Assembly (NCBI RefSeq): GCF_012033785.1
Contig: NZ_JAAVJC010000003.1
Location: forward strand, 1-64,000
Length of the DNA: 64,000 nucleotides
Source of the DNA: Streptomyces bohaiensis
GTDB lineage: Bacteria; Actinomycetota; Actinomycetes; Streptomycetales; Streptomycetaceae
Reading direction: 5' to 3'
Below are positions 21,627 to 29,749 of this stretch, one piece after another (position 1 is the first letter of the stretch; every line of letters starts with the position of its first letter). Made by a program: the position numbers and the translations under genes. Under the pieces are notes generated by a model. The model saw nothing but the letters and a program-made list of their open reading frames with translations, did no database searches and was not told the DNA's origin.

Positions 21627-21962
21627 GTGGTGGGAATGAACCAGGCTGGTCAAGAGGCCGATGCCCACGACCTGGGGGCGGTGTTTCGCGCCCTCGCCGA
21701 CAGGCATCGCCGTTCGGTGATGACGGAGTTGGCCGCCGATCACGGCGACAGTGAACGGGGCTGCAACTCGTTCGGTCTTTCGGTCTCGAAGCAGACCCAG
21801 ACCCACCACTTCCGGGTCCTGCGCGAGGCGGGGCTCATCGACGAGATCGACTACGGCAACCGCAAGGGCATCCGGCTGAGACGCTCGGACATCGAGAGGA
21901 GATTCCCCGGACTGCTCGCGCTGCTGGAAGCGGAATCCCCGGCCGGCACCGCATCTCCCTGA
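21627..21962 (+). CDS. ArsR-like winged-helix regulator
   Basis: A 111-residue protein with a winged helix-turn-helix: AVFRALADRHRRSVMTEL, then SVSKQTQTHHFRVLREAGLI and a basic wing (DYGNRKGIRLR). There are no clustered cysteines for metal sensing, so it is likely a non-metal ArsR-type sensor. GTG 21627 has GGGAG upstream; an ATG at 21636 is the alternative. It should bind the two palindromes and control both itself and the FAD monooxygenase. Confidence 0.85.
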   Translation: MVGMNQAGQEADAHDLGAVFRALADRHRRSVMTELAADHGDSERGCNSFGLSVSKQTQTHHFRVLREAGLIDEIDYGNRKGIRLRRSDIERRFPGLLALLEAESPAGTASP

Positions 21963-22352
21963 GTACACCGCCGGGCCCCGAGCCGCGAGCAGTACCGAGC
22001 CCAGCGCGGGCGGCTCCCTGATGGCGGGGCGGCGCGTCGAGTCCATGTCGTCCTGCCGGGACCGCATGCGCGTTCACCCGGCCGGTCGGCGCGGACCGTC
22101 TTGCCAGGGCGGTCACAGGCGCCGCGGACCAGCGGCGATGCCGCTCGTGGACGGTCCGACACCGCCTGCCGAAACGGATGGCGACGTACGGCTGACCACG
22201 GCGGCAGTCCGCTTGCGGCTCCGGCGGACACGGAGGGCGGGCGAGTCGCCAACAGGGTTGCATCACGACCCGGTTGCGCTTCCGGCGTGCCGCCCGAGCG
22301 GTGAGGCTGCGGCACTTACGGTGACGGTCACACGCAGCGAGCGAGGGAGCCC
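21963..22352. other. 390 bp without a convincing gene
   Basis: Open frames here lack ribosome-binding sites and coding bias. I see no clear RNA or operator. Confidence 0.5.
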
Positions 22353-23333
22353 GTGACCACACCACCGGCGTCGCAGGAGCCGCAGCTCACCGACGAGGAG
22401 CGGGCGTTCCTGGAAGCGGACACCCTGCAGAACGTCCCCGTCGTCCGCGCGCCGCTGCCCCCGCGCCCTCCCCGGCTCCCGTGGGAGGCGGTGCTCGCGG
22501 GTGGTGCGGCGGCGACCGTCATAGCGGCGATGCTCGTGCTGTACCTGACGCAGCAGCCGTTGTCGCCGCAGTACCGCGCGCAGGGTTCCTCGGCAGCGAT
22601 ACCGCCCAATTCCGCCGCAGGTCCGGGACCGGGCGACGATGCCGGTCCGGACGGGGGCGGGGCACAGCGGGAGGTGCCGGGCCCGGTGGAGCCGCCGGCC
22701 CTGGTGGCGCCGAGTCCGGTCGCTCCGGACCCGCTTCCTGCCCTGCCCCCCGACGCTGATCTGCCGGGGGATTTCTTGCCGGGCCCGCCCGGCGGGGACG
22801 CGGCCGACTGCGTTCCGGTGTCCTACCGGACGCCCGGTGGCACGACAGCCTGCCTCCCCGTGGCGGAGGTCTGCGCACCCGGTTCGCCCTGGTACACCCC
22901 GCACGGCGACGAGGTGTGCGGCGGGCCCGTGCCCACGCAGCACATCCGCGTCGCTACGCTCCCCGCGGCGGGCGCAACGGCCGGTGCGGTGCACTGCCTG
23001 GCCTGGACGGATCTCGGGGACCCCGGACGTCACGGAGGCGCCCGCGACCTCGTCGAGGTCGGGGCCGACCGGAGTCCCGGTGACGCGGGTGGGAACCCGT
23101 CACGCAGCGCGGAGCTGCTGGTCGACTTGCCGGCCGACCGGTGCTCGGCGTACCTGACCGGCGCCGACGGCCTGGCGTACCGGGCCGGCGGGGGCTCGGT
23201 GTTCTCGTCCGTACCGCTGCAGTGCGAGAGCGCGTACCCCGGGACACGGCTGAGCTACCCGGGTGTGCTGGAGTCGACCGCCGACGCCGGTCCCCCGCTC
23301 CACGTCTGCGTCTCCGAGCGGATCGGCGCCTAG
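22353..23333 (+). CDS. single-pass membrane protein of unknown function with extracytoplasmic Pro/Gly linker
   Basis: 326 residues: an acidic cytoplasmic start, one transmembrane helix near residues 47-66 (VLAGGAAATVIAAMLVLYL), a Pro/Gly-rich spacer and a globular domain with six or more cysteines (DCVPVSYRTPGGTTACLPV) that probably form disulfides outside the cell. GTG 22353 is preceded by GAGGGAG. I recognise no family and there is no clear operon partner. Confidence 0.65.
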   Translation: MTTPPASQEPQLTDEERAFLEADTLQNVPVVRAPLPPRPPRLPWEAVLAGGAAATVIAAMLVLYLTQQPLSPQYRAQGSSAAIPPNSAAGPGPGDDAGPDGGGAQREVPGPVEPPALVAPSPVAPDPLPALPPDADLPGDFLPGPPGGDAADCVPVSYRTPGGTTACLPVAEVCAPGSPWYTPHGDEVCGGPVPTQHIRVATLPAAGATAGAVHCLAWTDLGDPGRHGGARDLVEVGADRSPGDAGGNPSRSAELLVDLPADRCSAYLTGADGLAYRAGGGSVFSSVPLQCESAYPGTRLSYPGVLESTADAGPPLHVCVSERIGA

Positions 23334-23509
23334 ACCTGTCGCACGCGGCACGTCGAAGCCCGCGCGTCCCCGCCGGCGGGCACGCGTCATCTGCGGTGTC
23401 GCCCCGGCTCCCCGGGGTGGGCGACGGCCGGCCCTCGTGGCACCCTCGCCCCCGCGGCACGTCACCCGCCCGCCGGTCCGCCCCTGCCGAGGAGCCGACG
23501 CCACCGGCG

Positions 23510-24421
23510 TCACGTCCGGGGCGACAGTGACCGTTCGGCGCGCAGCACGTGCCAGGCCGCGACGACGGCGACCGCTCCGAGGACAACGAGGACGCACGCC
23601 GCGAGCGTGGTGCCGTCGCCGCTGGGGGCCGAACTCCACCAGTAGAGCTGCCATTGGCCGCCGTCCGGGAATTCCATCCAGCGGGCGAGCCAGTAGTGGG
23701 GAGTCCACGACCGCAGGTCGGTCGTGACCAGCGGGAGTGTCACCGTCAACGGCGCGGCTCCCAGAACCGCTGCGGGGATGACCGCACGGGTCACCGCAGC
23801 AGCCAGGGCACTCGACGCGGCGAAGACCGCGACAACGAGCAGGGCAGCAGCGGCCGTCGATCCGACCTCGTGCCAACCGGGGCCGGACGCCTCAATGACG
23901 ACACCGGCAGGCGCCTCCGATGACGGCGGTGCGGCAAGGGGGCGCGACGCGCGGCAGATGCGCATCACGATCCACAGGGTCGCTGCCGTGACCAGTACGC
24001 TCCCGGCGGCCAGGGCCGTCACGACCCCCAGCTTGCGTGCCACGAGCAGCCAGACCCTGTTCTCGTGCAGTCGCAGCAGCGCCCAGACGCCGCCCTCGAG
24101 AGCACCGGCCACCACGACGGCGGCGAGCGACGCCACGAAGAACAGTCCGAGCAGGGAGGCGTGGTGCGAAACAGCGGAGTTCAACGCGCCCGTGACGGTG
24201 TGGAGTGACGCGAGGCTCGCGTCGGCGCCTGTCGTCCCCCGCGCGTACGCCTCCGTGTGCAGCAGCGCCGCGCGCGCGGAGACGATCACCGCGACGGCGC
24301 CTGCCAGGACGATCGCGGGAAGGGCAGCGGTGCGCAGCTCCGCGCTCAGCCATGCCGACCGAGATCGAGCGGCGCGCCGATCCGGATGCGACACCGTCGC
24401 CGGCGTCCGTGTGTCGGTCAC
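23510..24421 (-). CDS. ABC-2-type exporter permease, second subunit
   Basis: 303 residues with about six hydrophobic segments and a large extracytoplasmic loop after the first. Start GTG 24421 overlaps the TGA of the preceding permease gene (GTGA), so the upstream half of the much longer open frame is antisense noise. Together with the ATPase and first permease it forms a heteromeric exporter. Such trios often export or confer resistance to peptides or antibiotics. Confidence 0.8.
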   Translation of the reverse strand: MTDTRTPATVSHPDRRAARSRSAWLSAELRTAALPAIVLAGAVAVIVSARAALLHTEAYARGTTGADASLASLHTVTGALNSAVSHHASLLGLFFVASLAAVVVAGALEGGVWALLRLHENRVWLLVARKLGVVTALAAGSVLVTAATLWIVMRICRASRPLAAPPSSEAPAGVVIEASGPGWHEVGSTAAAALLVVAVFAASSALAAAVTRAVIPAAVLGAAPLTVTLPLVTTDLRSWTPHYWLARWMEFPDGGQWQLYWWSSAPSGDGTTLAACVLVVLGAVAVVAAWHVLRAERSLSPRT

Positions 24422-25392
24422 ACCAGGCTCCGAGGGCGAACCCGCCAGCCGTGCCAGACCGCGGCGGCCAGCGCCAGCAGCCAGGGCAGCGCCCGTACAG
24501 CCGGAGGTACGGCCGAGTCCGTCGGCGCGGACCAGACGTGGTCCCAGGCGGTGAGGTGCGGTTGCAGGCGCAGGGCGTCGGCGAGCACCGCGCCCGGGAA
24601 CCAGGCGGTGAGCGGAAGTGTCAGCACGCCCAGGACCAGGACGCCCACCAGCACCGTGCGCAGCGGGGAGCGCAGCGCGGCGGCCAGCGCCACAGCGGCG
24701 AACGAGGCCACCAGGATCACGAGCAACCCCACCGCGACGCGCTGCGCCGCGAAGGCCCGCACCTCGCTGTCGGAGACCAGGCCGAGCAATGGCGCGGAGC
24801 GGCGGGTGTGGGCCACCGCGAGCAGCCACAGTGACAACGCCATGGCAGCCGCCGTGGCGAGGAACCACGTCAGCAGTACCGCGGCCTTCGCGGACAGCAG
24901 GCGCCACAGGCGCTGTTCGTGCAGCAACAGCGGCACTGCTGTGCCTCGCGACCACTCGCCCGCCGTGAAGTGGGCGGCGAGAACGAGTACGGCCAGCAGA
25001 CCCGGCGCGGTCGCGAGCCAGCCGAACGCCGCCCCGATGGCGCCCAGCGGGTGCTGGGCGGGCGCCAACTGCTGTGCGGTGTCGAGGAACCCGGCCTCGA
25101 TCCGCTGGTACATCTCGACCGTGCGCGGCAGGCCGGTCACGCAGTCCCGGTAGAAGGCGTCGGGCGACACACCGGCGTCCGCCGGGAGGTTCGACGCATC
25201 CGCCGCGCAGCCGGCGGGGGTGAGTTGATCGGCCCCGCTGCGTACCTGCGCCAGGTTGCCGTGCGCCACGTCCTGTACGGACAGGGCCTGCACGGTGGCG
25301 CCCACCGCCATGAGCAGAAGCAGACCGACCGGAAGCGGTCGGAGCAGGGTGCGACGCAACTCCGCGCCGAAGAGGCGAAGCCAGGTGCTCAC
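24418..25392 (-). CDS. ABC-2-type exporter permease, first subunit
   Basis: 324 residues with membrane segments starting at LLLLMAVGATVQALSV. A loop with cysteines (GCAADAS, RDCVTG) follows, and then further helices. The GTG start at 25392 overlaps the ATPase stop codon (GTGA), giving tight translational coupling across all three genes. Its loop resembles the equivalent loop in the second permease, suggesting the two arose by duplication. Confidence 0.8.
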   Translation of the reverse strand: MSTWLRLFGAELRRTLLRPLPVGLLLLMAVGATVQALSVQDVAHGNLAQVRSGADQLTPAGCAADASNLPADAGVSPDAFYRDCVTGLPRTVEMYQRIEAGFLDTAQQLAPAQHPLGAIGAAFGWLATAPGLLAVLVLAAHFTAGEWSRGTAVPLLLHEQRLWRLLSAKAAVLLTWFLATAAAMALSLWLLAVAHTRRSAPLLGLVSDSEVRAFAAQRVAVGLLVILVASFAAVALAAALRSPLRTVLVGVLVLGVLTLPLTAWFPGAVLADALRLQPHLTAWDHVWSAPTDSAVPPAVRALPWLLALAAAVWHGWRVRPRSLV

Positions 25393-26144
25393 GACCGGGC
25401 GCCCTCCGGTCCCGCTGCGCGGTCGGCCACGTCCTGATGACCGAAGAACCACTCCTCCAGCCCCTCCGGTCCGTCGGCCTCCCCGAGACCCAGCTCCTCG
25501 ACGGTCCCTGCCGCGCTCACGACACCGCGCGCGATCATGACGACGTTGTCGCAGAGGCGCGCGATCTCGTCCAGCTGGTGGCTGGAGATGAGGACACCCG
25601 TCCCGCGGGCGGCCTCCGAGGCGACGATCGACCGCACCAGTCGGACCCCCGCCGGGTCCAGGCCGTTGGTCGGCTCGTCGAGAACCAGCAGGTCCGGCGA
25701 TTTGAGCAGTGCGGCCGCCAGGGCGAGTCGCTGGCGCTGTCCTTGGGAGTAGGTCCCCACGCGGCGGTCGGCGGCGTCGTCCAGGCCGACCCGCTCCAGG
25801 GAACGCTGGAGCCTGCCGTCGTCGCGCAGGCCGGCCGTGTCCAACAGGATGCGGAGCATCGCGCGGCCGGTCGTCCAGCGGTAGAAGGCCGGCGCGTCGA
25901 GAGCGGCCCCGACGCGACCCAGGACTGCGGGGCTGAGCGGCAGCCCGTGCCCGAGCACGCGGACCGTGCCCGACGTCGGGCTGACCAGCCCCGTGGCGAT
26001 GCGCATCAGTGTGGTTTTCCCGGCTCCGTTGAGACCCAGGAGGCCGGTCACCCGACCGGCCTCCACGCTGAGGGACACGCCGTCCAGCACGGTGCGCCTG
26101 CCGTAGGTCTTGGTCACGCCACGGCAGGAGAGAACGGCTGACAT
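25389..26144 (-). CDS. ABC exporter ATPase
   Basis: A 251-residue ATP-binding subunit of the BcrA/CcmA-like export group: Walker A GLNGAGKTT, signature-like motif TYSQGQRQRLALAAAL, Walker B LLVLDEPTNGLDP, and switch histidine in SSHQLDE. The signature has Q where S-G-G is usual, which occurs in this group. ATG 26144 is preceded by GAGAGG. It is the first gene of a three-gene exporter operon and overlaps the 3' end of the small upstream frame at 26114-26362. Confidence 0.92.
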   Translation of the reverse strand: MSAVLSCRGVTKTYGRRTVLDGVSLSVEAGRVTGLLGLNGAGKTTLMRIATGLVSPTSGTVRVLGHGLPLSPAVLGRVGAALDAPAFYRWTTGRAMLRILLDTAGLRDDGRLQRSLERVGLDDAADRRVGTYSQGQRQRLALAAALLKSPDLLVLDEPTNGLDPAGVRLVRSIVASEAARGTGVLISSHQLDEIARLCDNVVMIARGVVSAAGTVEELGLGEADGPEGLEEWFFGHQDVADRAAGPEGARS

Positions 26145-26362
26145 CTTCGGAGCCTCTCAGGAAGTGACGCGCGAACCCGCACGTCGAGCTCATCGACCAC
26201 TCCGCCTGCGGGGGTGGAGTTCACCTTTGCGTAGTAACTCCCGTTGCCCACACCGGTGTTGCTCTTGGTATGGAAGATGTTGTCACAGGACCAGTCGCGC
26301 CACGCGACCCATCGGTCCGGACGCAGAGTCAGGTCCTGCATGAAGTCGTAGGAGGTCGACAC
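26114..26362 (-). CDS. small protein upstream of the exporter; truncated gene or peptide precursor
   Basis: A frame of 82 residues (75 from the internal ATG) containing VAWRDWSCDNIFHTKSN and GNGSYYAKVNSTPAGG, rich in Trp, Asn and Gly. Its last 31 nt overlap the exporter ATPase start, which suggests coupling. Local G+C is lower than in neighbours. It could be a secreted-peptide precursor for the exporter. It could equally be the C-terminal stub of a lost gene, since there is no convincing ribosome-binding site or signal peptide. No family recognised. Confidence 0.4.
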   Translation of the reverse strand: MSTSYDFMQDLTLRPDRWVAWRDWSCDNIFHTKSNTGVGNGSYYAKVNSTPAGGVVDELDVRVRASLPERLRRCQPFSPAVA

Positions 26363-26402
26363 CGCCGCGCACCGGACGGCCGCCGGCGCCCAGGCGCCGA
26401 GC

Positions 26403-26981
26403 GTGCTCGATCCGCAGGAGCGGCAGCGTGCCGCGGAGTTCCTCCACCACGGCGACCGGGACGGCTGCCTCGCGTCGCACGTGGCGCTGCGGCGGCTACT
26501 GTCCGGCTACCTCGGCCGGGGGCCGGCCGCCGTGACCATCTCCCGTGCGCCGTGCCCGGGTTGCGGCCTGCCGCACAGCCGACCGGTGGTGGCGTCCGAC
26601 CCGCCGCTGCACTTCTCGCTCTCGCACTGCGGGGAGTTGAGCCTGCTGGCGTTCGCGGCCGCACCGGTGGGCGTCGGCATCGAGGCGCTCCCCGGGGCGC
26701 GGACGGTGGCGGAGGCCGCCGAGGTGCTGCACCTGAGAGAGGCGGCCGAACTGGCCTTCCTCGGGCCGCTGGAGCGACGCCACGCCTTCGCCCGGGTGTG
26801 GACGCGGAAGGAGGCGTACCTGAAGGGCATCGGCACCGGCCTCGCCGAGAACCCGGCCGGTCACTACGTGGGCAGCGGCCCGGTCCCGGCCCCGCTGCCG
26901 GGGTGGACGGTCGCTGCGGTGGCCGTGCCCGGCGACCACCACGCCGCGGTGGCGCTGCGGACCGGGGCCGAGTCGGGGTGA
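26403..26981 (+). CDS. Sfp-type 4'-phosphopantetheinyl transferase, short N-terminus
   Basis: Transfers phosphopantetheine from CoA to carrier-protein serines, activating NRPS/PKS enzymes. Visible motifs: FSLSHCGELSLLAF, GVGIEALP (usually GIDxE) and the catalytic helix FARVWTRKEAYLKGIG. The product from GTG 26403 is 192 residues, about 20-30 shorter than usual. A GGAGGT lies at 26351-26356 in the same frame, but no start codon follows it before 26403, so the 5' end may have been lost. It could serve the NRPS at the left edge. It is divergent from the exporter. Confidence 0.8.
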   Translation: MLDPQERQRAAEFLHHGDRDGCLASHVALRRLLSGYLGRGPAAVTISRAPCPGCGLPHSRPVVASDPPLHFSLSHCGELSLLAFAAAPVGVGIEALPGARTVAEAAEVLHLREAAELAFLGPLERRHAFARVWTRKEAYLKGIGTGLAENPAGHYVGSGPVPAPLPGWTVAAVAVPGDHHAAVALRTGAESG

Positions 26982-27131
26982 CGGGGGCGGGTGGCCGCGC
27001 CGGGGCGGTCGGGGGCGGCGGGGCGGTGACCCGCCGCACCACCGCCGACCGCCGACCGCCGCGAACTCCCGCCCTGTCACCGTGGAGCGTGCCACCATCG
27101 GCACCTCACCGTTGAACAGTCGGGAGTTGGC

Positions 27132-27938
27132 GTGGGTTTCGATCAGAGTGACGCGGACCGGCTCGACGAGGTGATGCTGGGGCAGCCGATCTCGCCCCAC
27201 GGCGTCGCATCGCTGACCGGGTGGTTCCTCGACCCCGACCGCGGCGGTCGGTACGCCGCGGGGGTGGGCGCGCACGCGGTCTCCTACCGGCCCGGCGCCT
27301 GGACCAGGGTCGAGCCCTGGCCTGGGGCGCTCGGTGACCGCGGCGAGGCGGGGCGGCGCGAGGTCAGCCGCGCGGAGGTGGTGGCCGTCGCCCGGGAGGC
27401 GGCGTCCCACGGCGACTGGCGCGCGGCGCTGGTCGCCGCGCACGTCTGGGGCTACGGCGGTACGGGGTTCGGGCGGTTCCGAACGGAGCGGGTTCTGGCG
27501 CAGCCCGGTGTGGGCGAGGCGTTGGAGAAGGCCGTCGCCTCGCTGCGAACGGGGGACGTGGCGGACGCCTACGAGGTGTTGGAACCGGTGCGGCACTACG
27601 GGGCGGCGTTCTTCACCAAGTTCCTGTACTTCGCGGGCGCGGCCGTCGAGGCGCCGGAGCGGCCGCTGATCCTGGACAACGTGCTGGCGGCGGCGGCCCG
27701 GGAGCACGCCACGGCCGTGGGTGAGGCGGCCGTGGTCGCCGACGCCGCGTCCACCGCGGCGTTCGTCTGGCGAGACAGCGGGTGGACGTCCCATCGGTAC
27801 GGCGTCTTCCTGGCATGGCTGCGACGGGGGACCGAGGTGCTGGTCGCCGAGGACATCGGCTGGCCGTCCGAGCCTGACCTGCTGGAACTGGCGATCTTCG
27901 CTGGCGGTTGGGACGGGTCGTCCGCACCGGCGCCGTAG
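27132..27938 (+). CDS. OGG-fold (8-oxoguanine glycosylase-like) protein
   Basis: 268 residues. The middle contains AAHVWGYGGTGFGRFR and the C-terminal half YGAAFFTKFLYFAG and RPLILDN. This pattern is known in actinobacterial proteins annotated as OGG-fold glycosylase-like. A helix-hairpin-helix lysine of classical Ogg is not evident, so DNA repair activity is unproven. GTG 27132 follows GGGAG. It stands alone before the SAM-riboswitch operon. Confidence 0.65.
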   Translation: MGFDQSDADRLDEVMLGQPISPHGVASLTGWFLDPDRGGRYAAGVGAHAVSYRPGAWTRVEPWPGALGDRGEAGRREVSRAEVVAVAREAASHGDWRAALVAAHVWGYGGTGFGRFRTERVLAQPGVGEALEKAVASLRTGDVADAYEVLEPVRHYGAAFFTKFLYFAGAAVEAPERPLILDNVLAAAAREHATAVGEAAVVADAASTAAFVWRDSGWTSHRYGVFLAWLRRGTEVLVAEDIGWPSEPDLLELAIFAGGWDGSSAPAP

Positions 27939-28151
27939 CGGCTCGTGTGGCGACCCGGTGGACGCCGGGTCGCCGCACGGAAACTGTTGGCGAGTACCGC
28001 TATGTCGCCTGCATCACGTCGCCGCACGTTTCCGCAGCTCAGAAGCGTGCGACATCACCCGCACTGGCACGTGTCTCATTGAACGAGACTGATCGTCCCG
28101 AATGACGGACACAGGCTTTCGTTCGGTGTTCCCCGTCGGCTAGCTTGACGG

Positions 28152-28262
28152 CCAGGTCAAGAGTGCCAGCGCGAAGACCCGGCTAGCTGGCCGGCAACCC
28201 TCCTGCACGGTTGGGGTGCCCCCGGGAGACACGACCGGGCCGCGGTGAAGCGGCAAGCGTGC
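28152..28262 (+). ncRNA. SAM-IV riboswitch
   Basis: The conserved SAM-I/IV core is present: P1 GGTC (28155-28158) with GACC (28233-28236), AAGAG, P2 GCCAGC with GCTGGC (28165-28170 / 28186-28191), then CCGGCAACCC and a P3 arm closing at GGGGTGCCCC. As in SAM-IV, no P4 arm lies between P3 and P1, and an extra hairpin GCCGC-ggtgaa-GCGGC follows P1. It precedes the importer operon by about 90 nt, so high S-adenosylmethionine should switch the operon off. Confidence 0.88.
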
Positions 28263-28354
28263 TCTTCGTGAGAAGTCGCCCCCACCCGGGGTGAGTTGTG
28301 CCCGCCTGCCCTCCGCCTCGGCCATACCGTGCCCACACCGACGAGGCGGAACGC

Positions 28355-29599
28355 ATGAGCACCACACCCGACATCGCCCCGGCCGCTGCCGCAGCGCCCA
28401 CCCATCCGACGCCGACCGAGCCGGCGACCGCAGCCGCGGCCGCGACCGCCGACGACATCGGCCGGCTGGCCGGCCTCGGCGAGGCCGTCGCGGAGGCCCG
28501 CGCCACCAAGCCCGCCGTCATCGAGCGCGCCCAGGCCGCCGGCGACGCCCTGTTCCTCGGCGAGGCCCCCGTCACCGAGGCCACCCGCCGCGGCCTGGCC
28601 GCCCTCGCCGCGCGCCGCCACGGCGCGGAGGCCCTCGTCCGCCACCACGTCGAACACGGCGCCGACGAGCGGCTGCTGGGTGAGGAGCTGCCGGGTGACC
28701 GGGCGCTGCGCGCCGCCGTCGAGCACGTCGAGCTGATCACGGTCTCCCCCGCCCTCGCCGGCCGCGAGGACCTGTACCGGCTGGTCGAGGCCGGCTGGTC
28801 CACCGACGCGGTGGTCACCCTCTCGCAGGTCGCCGCGTTCACCGCCTTCCAGTCCCGCGCCGTCCAGGGGCTGCGCCTCCTCCAGGGCGACGCGCCCACC
28901 GCCGAACCGGCACCGGCCCGCCCCACCGTCGGGCACGGGCGCACCAAGAGCACCTCCCGCACCGCCGCCAACGGCGGCGACCGCCCGGTGGAGTACACCC
29001 GCGAACTGCTCTCCTGGACCGCGTGGTTGCCGCCGGTCCCGGTGGAGGAGCTCACCCCCGAGCAGGAGGACGCCTTCCTCGGGAAGACCAACGGCGAGTA
29101 CTTCCGGCTGCTGAGCCGACTGCCGGCCGTGCTGAAGGCGCGCACCGTGCTGGACGCCGCGATCTTCGCGACGCGCGAGGGACTGCCGCGCGCCGAACGG
29201 GAGTTGGCGGCGGCGGCCACCAGCAAGGTCACCGACTGCGTCTACTGCGCCTCGGTGCACGCACGGAAGTCGGCGCAGCTGTCCAAGCGGCCCGAGGACG
29301 TCGACCGGCTCCTCGCCGTCACCCTCGACCGGGACGCGGACTGGCTGCCGGTGGCGACGGCTCCGCTCGCCGCCGGCCAGGACAGCCGCTGGGCGGCGAT
29401 CGTCGAGTTCTCCGCGGCGCTCGCCACCACCCCCGTCACCGCGACCACCGCCCAGGTGGACCGGCTGCGGGCCGAGGGGCTGAGCGATGCCGAACTGACC
29501 GACCTGGTCGCCGCCGTCGCGTTCTTCTCCTGGGCGAACCGGCTGATGCTCAGCCTCGGCGACCCCTTCTGGCCCGGCACCGCCCCCACCGCGCCCTGA
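28355..29599 (+). CDS. fused CMD / alkylhydroperoxidase-domain protein (Avi_7170 + Avi_7169-like)
   Basis: 414 residues in two halves. The N-terminal half (about 20-190) is a CMD-like helical domain. The C-terminal half (about 215-414) is AhpD-like with the redox motif DCVYCASVHARK. The family normally occurs as two adjacent proteins beside ABC importers; here they are one chain. AhpD-type proteins use the CxxC and a histidine as thiol peroxidases, but the role of this family is unknown. ATG 28355 is chosen for GAGGCGGA just upstream; a GTG at 28298 without a ribosome-binding site lies nearer the riboswitch. First gene of the riboswitch-controlled operon. Confidence 0.8.
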   Translation: MSTTPDIAPAAAAAPTHPTPTEPATAAAAATADDIGRLAGLGEAVAEARATKPAVIERAQAAGDALFLGEAPVTEATRRGLAALAARRHGAEALVRHHVEHGADERLLGEELPGDRALRAAVEHVELITVSPALAGREDLYRLVEAGWSTDAVVTLSQVAAFTAFQSRAVQGLRLLQGDAPTAEPAPARPTVGHGRTKSTSRTAANGGDRPVEYTRELLSWTAWLPPVPVEELTPEQEDAFLGKTNGEYFRLLSRLPAVLKARTVLDAAIFATREGLPRAERELAAAATSKVTDCVYCASVHARKSAQLSKRPEDVDRLLAVTLDRDADWLPVATAPLAAGQDSRWAAIVEFSAALATTPVTATTAQVDRLRAEGLSDAELTDLVAAVAFFSWANRLMLSLGDPFWPGTAPTAP

Positions 29600-29636
29600 C
29601 CGACCCACCCGACCGGCGCCCCGACCGCCGTCGCCG

Positions 29637-29667
29637 TCCGGCGCCCTGCCCCGGGCCGGGCGCCGGA
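29637..29667 (+). terminator. intra-operon hairpin
   Basis: Perfect 10-bp stem TCCGGCGCCC / GGGCGCCGGA with an 11-nt loop in the 147-bp gap between the CMD gene and the binding-protein gene. It may be a partial terminator or an RNA-stabilising element that sets relative expression. Confidence 0.5.
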
Positions 29668-29749
29668 CCCCACCTGCCCCTCGCGCACCACCGGCACCAC
29701 CACCCCACACCCCTCCGACCCCAGCAGCACCCCGAGAAACGGAACCGTG

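Noticed and set aside
28298..28354. GTG 28298 as start of the CMD gene
   Set aside because: No ribosome-binding site, while ATG 28355 has GAGGCGGA at proper spacing.
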